From Psychrobacter cibarius (GTDB lineage Bacteria > Pseudomonadota > Gammaproteobacteria > Pseudomonadales > Moraxellaceae): DNA of 64,000 nt. Under the pieces are notes generated by a model. That model saw only the letters and a list, made by a program, of their open reading frames with translations. It ran no database searches and had not been told where the DNA came from. The stretch spans positions 930,001 through 994,000 of the forward strand of contig CP131612.1 of assembly GCA_030686115.1 (NCBI GenBank), given 5' to 3'. A program made the translations under genes and the position numbers. This document shows positions 48,019-58,800 of this stretch, one piece after another. The stretch's first letter is position 1, and the number at the start of each line of letters is the position of its first letter.

Positions 48019-49179
48019 TTAAGCACTAGGCTTAACATTGATGTCAGGCGCAGGTATATCCCAAATGTAGAATTTACCCTCTTCAATAAGTTTGATTTGC
48101 TGACGAATGATGTCATTGTTAAGATTTTTCTGTTCAAGACGACGTAAGCGCTCTAGTGCGTTATCGCGGCGGTCACTTAATAAGTCTGACTGTGCCAAGC
48201 TTTGCTCTGCTTCGGTATAGCCAAGAGACACTGCGCGGTCTAGGTATTTTTGACCTTCTTTGAAGCCACCGCCTTCTGACAACATCATGCCGTATAAGAA
48301 GTTGGCTTCGCCGCTATCAGGTTGCAGTTTAATGGCACGGTCAACATATTTTCCACCACGTATCGTATAGTCTGATCCCAAATCTAAGTTACGTCCCATG
48401 CCATTGAGTTTAGCAGCACGAATCAATACATCATAAGAGGCATTTGGTGATTCAGCATAAGGCTGTATCCATTCAGCCAATACTTTGATTTTTTCACGCG
48501 TATAATGGCGCTGTGAGCGATTAGGGAAGTTTGGTGGGTAATGACGGGCATTTGGTGAGACGTCTTCGATGAAGTCATCAAGCAAGCTCACGTCTAGCTG
48601 ATCGTTGTTATTACCGTTTTGCTGAGGAATCAACACAGTCGGTACAAAGCTTACGTCTGACAATTGCACTTGCGGCGTTGGTATATTGGCAAGCTGACCA
48701 CTACGCAGGTCGACACCAGTAGCGGTCAAAGGACCAGGCTCATAAACTCGAGTGGTGCCAGTGAACTCAGGTATTTTTGGTGCTGGTACAACATCTTGTG
48801 GTTGCAATGTACTCATTGGCGCACGATACGGCTGAGCATTATTTGGTAAAGGAGCACTTTGTGGAACGCTACTGCTTTGAAGGTCAGTTGGTTGAGTATT
48901 GGCTGTCACCGCCGCAGTCGGTAAAGTACCCTCTTGTGCTGTACTAGCCGCAGTCGGTCGAGCAAGGCGAATCACACGTTTGCTAGAATCCATAGCGCTA
49001 GGCACCGATGTGGCAGTAGTATCGGTCTTTGCAGCATCTGTTGTTGCATTGGTTTCTGCCGCATTGACAGGCGCTGATAATAGCATGGCACAAGCTGTGG
49101 CCAGTGCTGTCAGAGTTGCCAGTTTAGGCGACTTGCTAGACGAACGGGCAGAGAGAGTCGATTGGTTGATGGCTTTCAT
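48019..49179 (-). CDS. Exported protein with tetratricopeptide-like helices
   Basis: A 386-residue exported protein of unknown role. The signal peptide spans about 1-42 (ending NAAE-type cleavage after VNAA). A Thr/Ala/Pro-rich linker follows (about 43-185). The C-terminal half (about 215-360) has paired helices including KYVDRAIKLQPDSGEANFLYGMML and EGQKYLDRAVSLGYTEAEQSLA, of the TPR/Sel1 type (quoted to show the repeat; key A-x-x-L-x-P). Such repeats bind other proteins. It has its own terminator and an AAGG at 11 bases upstream of the ATG. Confidence 0.7.
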   Translation of the reverse strand: MKAINQSTLSARSSSKSPKLATLTALATACAMLLSAPVNAAETNATTDAAKTDTTATSVPSAMDSSKRVIRLARPTAASTAQEGTLPTAAVTANTQPTDLQSSSVPQSAPLPNNAQPYRAPMSTLQPQDVVPAPKIPEFTGTTRVYEPGPLTATGVDLRSGQLANIPTPQVQLSDVSFVPTVLIPQQNGNNNDQLDVSLLDDFIEDVSPNARHYPPNFPNRSQRHYTREKIKVLAEWIQPYAESPNASYDVLIRAAKLNGMGRNLDLGSDYTIRGGKYVDRAIKLQPDSGEANFLYGMMLSEGGGFKEGQKYLDRAVSLGYTEAEQSLAQSDLLSDRRDNALERLRRLEQKNLNNDIIRQQIKLIEEGKFYIWDIPAPDINVKPSA

Positions 49180-49458
49180 AAAAATCGTTACCTTAATTTA
49201 TTTAGTTGTTATTTAGCAATTGAATGGTTATTAGCTCATGTCTTTGCGGCAAAATCATACAAATTTTTAATACCCTAACAAATTCAACTGAGCGCTATCA
49301 GTAGTAGGATTGTTAATAGTAACGCAATAGCGTGTACGTCATGCCAGCGACAGCAGGGTAAATGAGAGCAATATCAATGATAAAGCGCACTGTACTTACC
49401 ATCACAACGAACTTATCATCACAACCTATCGCTCAAAATCTGCTATCACAGATGGCAA

Positions 49459-50103
49459 TTATAAGTAATATGCCGTGGCTTTCATGCGATTGGCCATCCA
49501 GCGCATAGTATGACGTACAGGCGGTGATAACGCTGCGCCGCCATTTGCTAAGGCTAGCTCACGATGATGCAACTCTTCAATATCCATTTGTGCCAGTATC
49601 TCTTTTGAGCGTTTATCGTGCTCTGGTAATTGGGTGATATGCTCTTGTAAATGTTCGCTGACTTGAGCTTCTGTCTCTGCGACGAATCCCAAACTAAATT
49701 CATTAGAGATGGCACCCGCGACTGCGCCAAGACCGAAAGACATGCCATACCATAATGGCGTAAAGACACTGGCATGACTGCCAAGCTCGTCTAATCGCGT
49801 CTCGCACCAGACCAGATGATCGACTTCTTCTTCGGCTGATTGTTGCATGGCTTGCTTGACGCCACTGTCTTTGGCGGCAAATGCTTGACCATGATACAGA
49901 CCTTGCGCACATACTTCACCAGTATGATTGATACGCATCAATCCTGCGACATGTCGCGCCTCGGTGATGGTGAGCTCAGGAATCTCGTCACTGCTGACTG
50001 GTAGTGGACGAGTGCTAGGGTTTGAATGTGGTACGACAGCTCGTAATGCCTTATCGACCCCAAGTAATAATTGGTCGACTTTGGATAAGGGACGCAGGGC
50101 CAT
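49459..50103 (-). CDS. coq7: Ubiquinone biosynthesis diiron hydroxylase Coq7
   Basis: The last hydroxylase of aerobic ubiquinone synthesis, acting on 2-polyprenyl-3-methyl-6-methoxy-1,4-benzoquinol. The 214-residue product has diiron ligands in NHTGEVCAQGLYHGQ, EEEVDHLVWCETRL, ETEAQVSEHLQEHI and DIEELHHRE. AGGAG lies seven bases before the ATG. It occurs in Moraxellaceae and Pseudomonas in place of E. coli UbiF. Confidence 0.95.
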   Translation of the reverse strand: MALRPLSKVDQLLLGVDKALRAVVPHSNPSTRPLPVSSDEIPELTITEARHVAGLMRINHTGEVCAQGLYHGQAFAAKDSGVKQAMQQSAEEEVDHLVWCETRLDELGSHASVFTPLWYGMSFGLGAVAGAISNEFSLGFVAETEAQVSEHLQEHITQLPEHDKRSKEILAQMDIEELHHRELALANGGAALSPPVRHTMRWMANRMKATAYYL

Positions 50104-50212
50104 GATTCACTCCTGATGGCTTAAATACGATCAAAAAATTAAACTTATCTGTTCTGCTAAAAACATTATCTGTTTTTCTAAAATAATGATAGTGATTAAC
50201 GCATAAGTATTA

Positions 50213-50278
50213 CTATAGCAAACAATCCAAATTATCAGCATCAATATTATCCGTTTGATAATACATTGATTGCTATAG
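50213..50278. repeat. 66-base nested imperfect inverted repeat between coq7 and the MFS gene
   Basis: CTATAGCAAACAAT (50213-50226) matches the reverse complement of 50265-50278 at 13 of 14 bases; inside, ATTATCA and TGATAAT give a second pairing. There is no T run. Either the 3' stem of the MFS mRNA or a regulatory element. Confidence 0.5.
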
Positions 50279-50295
50279 CAGCATGTCAATCTTAC

Positions 50296-51627
50296 TTATG
50301 GAGCCACTTCATCATGCGTTTGGATGACCGCATTTTTAATATGTTTATTGAGTTTACTGTATAAAAAGGCACCGAAGGCAATGTTTATGAGTCCTGTCAC
50401 CAAAAATAGCTGAGGTAAATTGAACCCCAAAGCGTTCAAGATAACGATAGAGAAAATCGCTGAGGTGACCATAAATATCGCGTTAAAGATATTGTTGGCA
50501 CCAACGACGCGCGCGCGGTGGCTCTTTGGTGCATAGGCTTGCATAGAGGCATATAATGGTACGATGTATAAACCGCCGCTAAAGCCCAAAAAGAATAAAT
50601 CAGCAAAGACGCGCCAGCTGCCACTCACCGCAAATAGCTCACTGATGCCAAACAGAGTCGCATTATTCACATTGATGTTGAGACTTGACAGTGAAAAATA
50701 CAAATCAATTGCAAAAATACTTAAGCCGGCGATACCAAAGGGCAAAAGACGTAAGCTGACTTGGTTTTTGGTTAGTGATTTGCATAATAATGAGCCAATC
50801 GACACACCAACAGAAAATAAGGTTAATAGGAAAATAACCACTGATTCATCACCATGTAAGATGACCTTGCTGAATTCTGGCGTTTGGGTCAAAAACGTCG
50901 CGCCATAAAACCAAAACCAGCTATTACCAAGGATGACAAAGAACAAAAAAGGCAATGAATATAAGTAGCGCACCGTCGCCACACTAGTGGTCACAATGTT
51001 CCAGTTGATTTTTAGGTTTGGCTGCATCGCTGGCATGTGGGGTATCAATCTTGCGACAAAATAACCCAAGACGGCGATGACCAATACTGTCACACTTATC
51101 CAATAGAGCGGCTGCGCTATCTGGGTTAAAACGCCCGCGATAATCATACCGAGCAAGATCGCTAACGACGTCCCCATTTGAAACAAACCATTAGCACCAA
51201 CCAATTCATCTTCTTTCATCGCTTGTGGTAAGTAGGCGTATTTAATAGGTCCAAAAAAAGTAGATTGAGTGCCCATGAGAAACAACGCAACAAATAACAA
51301 TGCGTACCACTCAAACACGAACCCTACTGCCGCAATCACCATAATCACGAATTCTAGCAATTTAATCAATCGTGTGAGTTTTGATTTTTCAAATTTATCC
51401 GCGATTTGTCCTGCCAGTGCAGAAAACAAAAAGTAAGGTAAAATAAACAACATCGCGGCCAAGTTATTCAAAATACTGACTTCCATGCCCAACTGACTCG
51501 CAGCGGTGTAAGTCAAAACCAGTATGAGCGCTTGCTTAAAAATATTGTCATTAAACGCGCCCAAAAACTGGGTAAAAAACATGGCGCTAAAACGGCGGTG
51601 CTTAAATAATTGAAACTGATTGGCCAT
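50296..51627 (-). CDS. MFS transporter, LplT-like
   Basis: A 443-residue major facilitator with about twelve helices. The start FKHRRFSAMFFTQFLGAFNDNIFKQALILVL (key FLGAFNDN) and AGQIADKFEKSKLTRLIKLLE match the LplT branch that flips lysophospholipids across the inner membrane, and the transporter part of larger MFS-acyltransferase fusions. Here there is no acyltransferase or acyl-ACP synthetase domain or neighbour. AGGA lies six bases before the ATG. Substrate assignment is by similarity only. Confidence 0.8.
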   Translation of the reverse strand: MANQFQLFKHRRFSAMFFTQFLGAFNDNIFKQALILVLTYTAASQLGMEVSILNNLAAMLFILPYFLFSALAGQIADKFEKSKLTRLIKLLEFVIMVIAAVGFVFEWYALLFVALFLMGTQSTFFGPIKYAYLPQAMKEDELVGANGLFQMGTSLAILLGMIIAGVLTQIAQPLYWISVTVLVIAVLGYFVARLIPHMPAMQPNLKINWNIVTTSVATVRYLYSLPFLFFVILGNSWFWFYGATFLTQTPEFSKVILHGDESVVIFLLTLFSVGVSIGSLLCKSLTKNQVSLRLLPFGIAGLSIFAIDLYFSLSSLNINVNNATLFGISELFAVSGSWRVFADLFFLGFSGGLYIVPLYASMQAYAPKSHRARVVGANNIFNAIFMVTSAIFSIVILNALGFNLPQLFLVTGLINIAFGAFLYSKLNKHIKNAVIQTHDEVAP

Positions 51628-52091
51628 GAAAATTCCTACAGACGGGTCGCGGTTGCTAGATCAAAGAAAAGCGCTGAATACCGCTTTTAAAGTGAAAGTA
51701 ATTATCGATATAATTATTAACAGTATCAAAAACTTATCGAAATATCGCATAGGTTTTATCAATATTAAGCCGTATAATAGCAAGGCTTTGGTAAAAATAC
51801 ATGCGCTCGACGCTATGATTTCATAATTATCTAAGTTATGATTTGTAAATTTTGCATGGTTGCGTCGCGAGGTGTGAGTAATGGCAAAGGCTTGCTACCA
51901 CTCACGCATGTCTATTTTTTGATAAAAACATGGTGCTAATCTGACACCAAGGTTTGCGTTATAAACGGTCATTATCCAAAGCAAGACAGTAAACCATAAT
52001 TCAGCCAACTGCTATAAGTTTATTCACCGGTAAGACTAGGCGATTGTTATCGTTCATAATATTGTGCCGCGTGAGGTGATAGGAAATACAC
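51628..52091. other. Intergenic region MFS gene / tamA (divergent)
   Basis: 464 bases. GTGAGT and ACTCAC (about 51876-51906) frame a small imperfect stem. A 68-codon frame at 51620-51826 overlaps the MFS start and has no coding character. Promoters for tamA and the MFS gene must be here. Confidence 0.4.
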
Positions 52092-55000
52092 ATGAAACAC
52101 CAGCCTTCAACGCTTGCGCGCAATGTATCGATGATGCAGTGTGATACGGATAATGTTCGAGAGGATATTGAAATTCAAGATTTTCAGAGTGACCGTTTTC
52201 AAAAAACACGTCGTGCAGCAGCTATGGCAACTCATGGCAATGCGCCGCGCATTCATTTTACGCGCTCAGCACTTTTCACTGCGCTAGCGACCAGCCTGGT
52301 GGGTTTCGGTATGGCACCTGCTGCATTGGCTGATACCACAAATAATGTCAGTTCTCCTAAACAACCTACGAGCAATCAAATAGCTGTCGATCAATCAACC
52401 AGCACTCAATCGACCACACTGTCAGATGATGATACTCAGCTCGATATCGCTTTGGATGCATTGCGCCTAAAAAAGGCAGTAGAGCAGGGCATTATCGATC
52501 AGTCAGTATTGGATGAGTACAGCGAACAAAGCCTAGGCATTAAAAAGTCTGATGCTCAAGATAAAAGCGCTAAAAAACCAGCTGCTCAGTCTCAGGGTAT
52601 GGCCAATTCTCAGGCAAATGCCATGGATAATATGGCTGGCGCAAATAATGCTCAGCTCGATCTTTCCAATAACGCCAATGATGACTTGTTGCAACAAGCC
52701 GCAGCCATACAGCAGCAGGGTTATCAGATGATGACGCCTGAAGAGATTGATCGTGAGCTGGCTGCGATGGACATGCAGAATGCCAAAGATATTGATGACA
52801 TCAATAATATTACCAACGTTAACTATAACAATTACAGTAACAATAATAATGATATCAGCAATAACGATCGAGATTTTGACGCGCCAATTGCTACATTAGA
52901 TGATACAACCCCGCCTATTGGTTTAGATGTGGATTTGGATGCGACCAATCTGCCAGCTCCTAACAATCTTGAGACATTAGGTAGGAATGAGAGCGCTGCT
53001 GAAAGTGCACAGACGGCTGAAGTTATGTCGCGTCCGATCGATGTTAGCGACTCTGTCAGTAGTGGACGCGTGGATGGAACCGGTACTTTCGATAATGAGA
53101 TTGTCGCCAATGCCAGTGATGAGACCAATGAAGATGGTACAACGTCAGATATCATCAATCCTGATGACTACTTGCCAGACTATCAAGCGGACTCTCAGGG
53201 AATAAACCAGAGTATCGAACAAGCGAGTAAGCCCAAGCCAATGGCGCGTAATAAAGGCAATATCGTGAAACGCCTTTATAACCGTTTATTCAATGCAGGT
53301 GTGATGGCATTACCACATGTAGATACCACAATTTATCTACGGCAGGCGACCGCTGAAGGTACTGTCAATGGTAAGCCAAAGCTCACCAAAGCGGACAATG
53401 ACGTTCAGCCCATGAAAAACATCAAGGCTGCCCTTGATGATACGACAGTTCAGTCAGTTACCGACTTTACGGCCGCCTTGCCACGCCTACGCCAAACAGC
53501 ATTAGAGGCAGCTCAAGCAGTGGGTTACTATGATATTACGTTACGCCTACGTCAGCGCAATGCTGACACGATCGATGTCATTATCGAAGAGCTGGGCGAG
53601 CCGGTACGTGTGGACAGCCGTATTGTTGAGATTCGCGGTGAAGGCAGTGAACAACCAGAATATATAGCACTTGAAAAAGACTTGCCGCCACAAGTGGGTG
53701 ATATCTTCAATCACCGTGTTTATAAAGATAGCAAGGCGGCCCTTGAGTCGCTGAGTAATACTTATGGCTATTTTGATCAATATTGGCTCAACAAATCCGT
53801 TGATATTATCTTGCCAGATAATACTGCAGATGTGTCGCTGGTCTACAACACTGGGGATCGTTATGAGTTTGATGACGTTGTGTTTTTTACATACGATGAA
53901 GAAACCAACACCTTAACCCAAGATCCTGACAAGTTACCTGTTGAGTTGTCACTATTACAACAGTTGTTTGACTTTAAGCCCGGCGATCCTTTTTATCGTC
54001 CAGCGGTGACCGAGTTTAGCAATGACTTATCAGCGACTCGTTATTTTAATACAGTCAACGTTGAGTCGATATTGCCGCCAGATGAACGCAGTGAAGCCAG
54101 TACTTTGGCTTTTGATAACACGCCTACCAATAATAGCGGCACACTCGACGACGATATTAATAGTGATGGCGTCTCAGATGTTATGGGCAATAATGGTGCT
54201 GAAAGTTCAGCTGCTTCTAATAGTAGCCGTGTTAATCAAGACAATAACGCTGATGATGGTGATAAAAATAACGCAGAGAGTGAGGGTAATACGACTGCCA
54301 ATAGCGGTGAAACAGTCAATCCCGCCGATATTGCGGCGATCGATTTTGAAGCTGATGCAGCAACACTTGATAAACTACAAGCTATCAAACAAAAAGCAGA
54401 GCGCTTGAGCCGCTTACCAAATGACCGTGTATTGGATGAAAAAGACCAAGAGGCGGACAATCTTTTGGGTAAAATAAGCGACGGCATCAGTAATATTGCG
54501 CAAAAAATATTCCCTGATGAAGAAAGCTTAATCACTGATGAAAACTTTGTACCACCAACGCTGGCTGGTCGAAAAACGCCGCGACAAGTGGCAGAAAGTA
54601 AAAAAGTACCGTTGTATGTTTTTGTCTCTTCAAGTAAGCCGCGCGATGCCCAAGTAGGTCTTGGTTACGGCACAGATACGGGCGTGCGAGCGACGGCAAA
54701 AATAGACTATAATTTGCTCAATCGTAAAGGCTATCAAGCCGGTGCAGAGACCGAAGTTTCCAGAATTACTAAAAACGTCGCTGTTTATGCCAGTCGACCT
54801 TGGAAACATCCACTTAACGATAAATTAGATGCGCGTCTTACCTATGAAGAAGAGGTCATCGACCAAGGTGAAGGCAACTTCGACTTATCTACTACGACGC
54901 TAAAAGCAGCATTGGCGCGTAATATTCGCCGTGACAGTGGCTGGAATCGCAGCTACTCTGTGAATTACCGTTTAGATGAGCTAGAGACTGGGGTCGATGA

Positions 55001-55637
55001 AACAGAGTTGGACGATCTACCTATTCGCTTTACTTCCTCTAAGCCTAAGCAGCAAGCGCTGCTATTTGGTTATGGTATGAATAAAACCGACGTAGACAGC
55101 GTGACCAATCCGACTCGCGGTATGCGTCAGTATTACTCGCTTGAAGCAGGGGCTGATAAAGCCCTTAGCGACACTAATATGGCAATCATTCGCGCAGGTG
55201 TCAGCGGCATTTATAGTTTTGGCGATGAGCAAAAGCATCAAGTATTGGGCAGTCTGAATACAGGCTACATCTGGGCAGATGATTTTTATGATGTGCCTTA
55301 TAAACTACGCTTCTTTGCGGGTGGTGACCAAAGTATTCGTGGCTATGACTATGAGAGCTTGTCACCGCTCGACAAGGGCTATTTGACTGGTGGGCAAGTG
55401 CTTGCGGTTGGTAGTGCAGAGTATAACTATGAATTTAAACCAGGATTCCGCGGGGCATTCTTCACTGATGTGGGTAATGCTTACGACAAAAACTTCGAGA
55501 CTGAGACAAAGGTCGGCGTCGGTGTTGGTATCCGCTGGGCATCGCCAGTCGGTGTGGTACGAGTTGATGTGGCTGCTGGGGTGACAGAAGAAAGCATACC
55601 CGTTAGACTGCATTTCTTTATTGGCTCGCCTTTATAG
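52092..55637 (+). CDS. tamA: Translocation and assembly module outer-membrane protein TamA, expanded
   Basis: An Omp85-family barrel paired with TamB. At 1181 residues it is about twice the normal length of 580. A signal peptide lies internally at about 55-80 (ALATSLVGFGMAPAALA). Residues 85-400 are a Gln/Asn/Asp-rich disordered stretch. POTRA domains run from about 410 to 657; a second disordered, Asn/Ser/Asp-rich insert fills 657-838. The 16-strand barrel follows, with FFAGGDQSIRGYDYESLSP (the RGY loop-6 motif) and the end FFIGSPL. AGGA precedes the ATG by eight bases. tamB follows 165 bases later. Confidence 0.92.
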   Translation: MKHQPSTLARNVSMMQCDTDNVREDIEIQDFQSDRFQKTRRAAAMATHGNAPRIHFTRSALFTALATSLVGFGMAPAALADTTNNVSSPKQPTSNQIAVDQSTSTQSTTLSDDDTQLDIALDALRLKKAVEQGIIDQSVLDEYSEQSLGIKKSDAQDKSAKKPAAQSQGMANSQANAMDNMAGANNAQLDLSNNANDDLLQQAAAIQQQGYQMMTPEEIDRELAAMDMQNAKDIDDINNITNVNYNNYSNNNNDISNNDRDFDAPIATLDDTTPPIGLDVDLDATNLPAPNNLETLGRNESAAESAQTAEVMSRPIDVSDSVSSGRVDGTGTFDNEIVANASDETNEDGTTSDIINPDDYLPDYQADSQGINQSIEQASKPKPMARNKGNIVKRLYNRLFNAGVMALPHVDTTIYLRQATAEGTVNGKPKLTKADNDVQPMKNIKAALDDTTVQSVTDFTAALPRLRQTALEAAQAVGYYDITLRLRQRNADTIDVIIEELGEPVRVDSRIVEIRGEGSEQPEYIALEKDLPPQVGDIFNHRVYKDSKAALESLSNTYGYFDQYWLNKSVDIILPDNTADVSLVYNTGDRYEFDDVVFFTYDEETNTLTQDPDKLPVELSLLQQLFDFKPGDPFYRPAVTEFSNDLSATRYFNTVNVESILPPDERSEASTLAFDNTPTNNSGTLDDDINSDGVSDVMGNNGAESSAASNSSRVNQDNNADDGDKNNAESEGNTTANSGETVNPADIAAIDFEADAATLDKLQAIKQKAERLSRLPNDRVLDEKDQEADNLLGKISDGISNIAQKIFPDEESLITDENFVPPTLAGRKTPRQVAESKKVPLYVFVSSSKPRDAQVGLGYGTDTGVRATAKIDYNLLNRKGYQAGAETEVSRITKNVAVYASRPWKHPLNDKLDARLTYEEEVIDQGEGNFDLSTTTLKAALARNIRRDSGWNRSYSVNYRLDELETGVDETELDDLPIRFTSSKPKQQALLFGYGMNKTDVDSVTNPTRGMRQYYSLEAGADKALSDTNMAIIRAGVSGIYSFGDEQKHQVLGSLNTGYIWADDFYDVPYKLRFFAGGDQSIRGYDYESLSPLDKGYLTGGQVLAVGSAEYNYEFKPGFRGAFFTDVGNAYDKNFETETKVGVGVGIRWASPVGVVRVDVAAGVTEESIPVRLHFFIGSPL

Positions 55638-55802
55638 CCATGTAATCCAGTAGTGACATCATTTAGCGCGTATTGAACATTATTAAGTCGTCTCCGTTAG
55701 TGACATAGAGACAGGTTCAATACGCGCTATTAGCAATATCCGTTGTATTTCTTATTTATCGTGCCGATTGCCGGTGACCATTCTTTAACGTAGTTGAGTG
55801 TC

Positions 55803-58800
55803 ATGCTGACAAAAAATACCCCGCCTAATAACGCCCCAGATGAAGATCCAGCACAGCGCGACGCTCGTGCCGTCAGACGTTGGTATCCGCTGTCATTTTT
55901 GCTCAAATTACTGGTGCTTATTTTAATTGTGCTAGCCATCATGTTTGCCGTGTTTTTTTACGCAATGGGCACAGAGTCGGGTACGAAGTTTATATTAGAG
56001 AAAGTCAGTGCTGAGACGGGCATTGATTTTAAATATGGTCGCGGTAATTTACGTGATGGAATCTGGGTCACTGATATCGATATCAAGGCGACTGAAGACC
56101 TTGAAGTATTGGTTGATAAAGCTTATGTCAAGATAGGCTGGCGTGCCATATTTGCCAAAGAAGTGCATCTGCGTGATGCAGACATACAAACCATTGAGAT
56201 TATCAATAACAAGCCACCAACGGGTGAGCCGTTCGATTATAAAACGTTACAGCTACCAGTGAACTTACGCTTTGATCACGCTAAAATAAAAAATATTACT
56301 TATAAACAAGTGACCAAAGAGCCAATCGTTGTGCAGGATATTGTTGCCCGTGATTTGACATGGGTCGGTAGCATGGTAACGGTTGGTCGCGGCGACTTAC
56401 AATATGCTGATATCGTCAAAATTAGTGCCTTACAAGGTGAAATTGATTTACAAGGCGACTATTCGCTAGATTTAAGCGCGATTGCAGAAGTCAGTGCGCT
56501 AGAAAAAGCCTACGTTGATCCATTGAATATCACAGCAACAGGCACGCTAAAACGTACGGTCGGTAAAGTTCGTAGTCGCTACAATGACAGCGATGTGAGC
56601 GGTGATTTTGTTGTACAAGGTTTAGATCAGGATTCGCCGTTCCAGGCAAAATTGCAATGGGATGATATTTTGATCCCTTATGCGGAAAGCCAAAAAATTC
56701 GTTTAAAAAGTGGCACTGCTACCGCGACAGGGGTGATCTCTGAAATACGTCTGCGTATCAATACTGAGCTGACGGCTAAAGACATTCCGTCTGGTCACTA
56801 TCAAGGTCGCGCCGTCATTGCAAACAGTCAGTTACGTATTGATCGCTTAGATGCTCAGGTGCCAGCTGGAAATTTAATTCTGCAAGGTATTTTAGATTGG
56901 CAAGACAGCTTTGATGCAAAAGTACGAGCGACAGGTAGCAATTTTGATATTCGCCGTGTTATTCCTGATGACTATGCTGATTTCAAAGCATATGCACCAC
57001 AAAAGCTGAATGGTCGACTGTCATTACATTATCAGCAGCAAAACAGTGCTGGTAACGTAGAGCTTGATGCAGATTTGCGTCAACGTGATGGCGAGCATGT
57101 GAATGCTAATATCGTCCAAGGCAAAACGTCAGCGAAGTCGACACAGGTAGCGCCTTGGTATATCGATGCCAAATGGCAAAACCTAATCCGCCGCGATGTG
57201 CCTAATATCGGTAATATTGATAGTCCGCGTGGACAGGCGGATGTCATCATTCGTGGCTCACGGTTATCAGTAGATGCCAATGCGGTCATTAATGAATTGA
57301 ATGCCGCTCCTAAAGGCAACTATGACGTGAGCGTGCGCAAAGCTGGGGATGTCATTGACATCAATCGCCTGAATTATAAAGGAGTCGTGGGCGACTTATC
57401 AGGTACTGGGCAGATTCAATTGGCAAATAAAAAGCGTCCGCTCACATGGCAGATAGATGCGCGTACCAATGGATTATTACCCAAACAGTATCGCAGTGAT
57501 TTGCCGCTTGAGCGCCTAACCGGTAGTGTCAGCGCGCGTGGTCGTTTATTAACTATTACTAAAGGTGGCATTAGTGGTCAGCGTCATATTATCACCTTAA
57601 ACAAGACCGACTTGCAGGCGCAACTTGATGCGACTCAAGATGGCCGTGCTATTGGCATAACGGGTGCGGGTGATGCCAAAATCGATATCGTTGGTGGCGA
57701 GCTATCTATGTTCGATGCGCGCTTCAATGGGCAAGTCGATACTGCAGATGTACCAAAAGGACGCCTATCTATTGATGCGGCTGGCACGCCAAAGTTTATC
57801 AGTATTCGTAAGCTCAATTACAATGGTGAAGCGGGCGCAGTGAATGCCAAGGGTGTCATCGATTTACGTAAAAATATCGGCTGGACGATAGATGGTCGCT
57901 TCGATAAGTTTAATTTGGGTTATTTCTTGCCCAATAATCCAGCGATTATCACTGGCGACTTGAAAACCAGTGGCGAGTGGCAAACTGCGCCTAAGAATAG
58001 TAAAAATACCGCAGGCAAACTGCAACGTTTTGCGGTGAATTTCGATGGAGTGCTAGATGCTGAGCAACTGCCAGCGGGCAAGCTGACCATTGATGCCAGT
58101 GGTGATGATCAGCTGATTCGTATCAAGCGTTTCCGTCATGTGGGCGCAGCAGGCAGTATTGACGCCAAAGGGACGGTTGATGTACGTCAAGGCATTGCGT
58201 GGGATATTGACGCAGTGATGGATCGTTTTAATATTGGTTATTTCCTCAAAGACACCCCAAGCCTTATCACCGGCACTATCGATACGGATGGGCGCTGGAG
58301 TGATTCGCAGCAAATCATTAATATCAAAAAAATTGATTTAAGAGGTATGCTAAAAGGTCAACCGCTTAGTGCCAAAGGTAGCTTAGCGGCGAAGATGCGT
58401 CTGCCAAAAGATTTGGCAAGCTATTTCAAGCGCCTACAAACGCAAGATGCACAGGCGCAATATAAGCAAGTAAATGCCTTGATAGACAGCTTAAACGCGG
58501 ATAATTTAGTGCTACGTTGGGGTGATAATTATGTCACTGCTGATGGCAATGCTAAGCAATTACAAACCAAAATTAATATCACCAGTCTGGATCAGTTGTC
58601 AGATAAATTGGCTGGCAAAGTCACTGGCGGTGCGACCTTATCACAGCCAGTAGGGCAAGCGCTGCCAACCATTTATATCGATTTAGTCGGTGAGCGAATT
58701 GCACTGCCGGGCTTTATTTTGCGCCAAGGTCGCGTGCGCGGTAAGCTGGTCAATTTGGCAAATAGTCCAAGTCAGCTTATTATCACCGCTGAAGGCTTAG

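Noticed and set aside
51620..51826. 68-codon frame in the MFS/tamA gap
   Set aside because: Starts within the MFS start region on the other strand, Ile/Lys/Asn-rich as expected from A/T-rich DNA, no ribosome site.
54236..54535. Minus-strand 99-codon frame in tamA, and the plus-strand 128-codon frame at 54022-54408
   Set aside because: Shadows of the low-complexity insert; repetitive codons keep other frames open.
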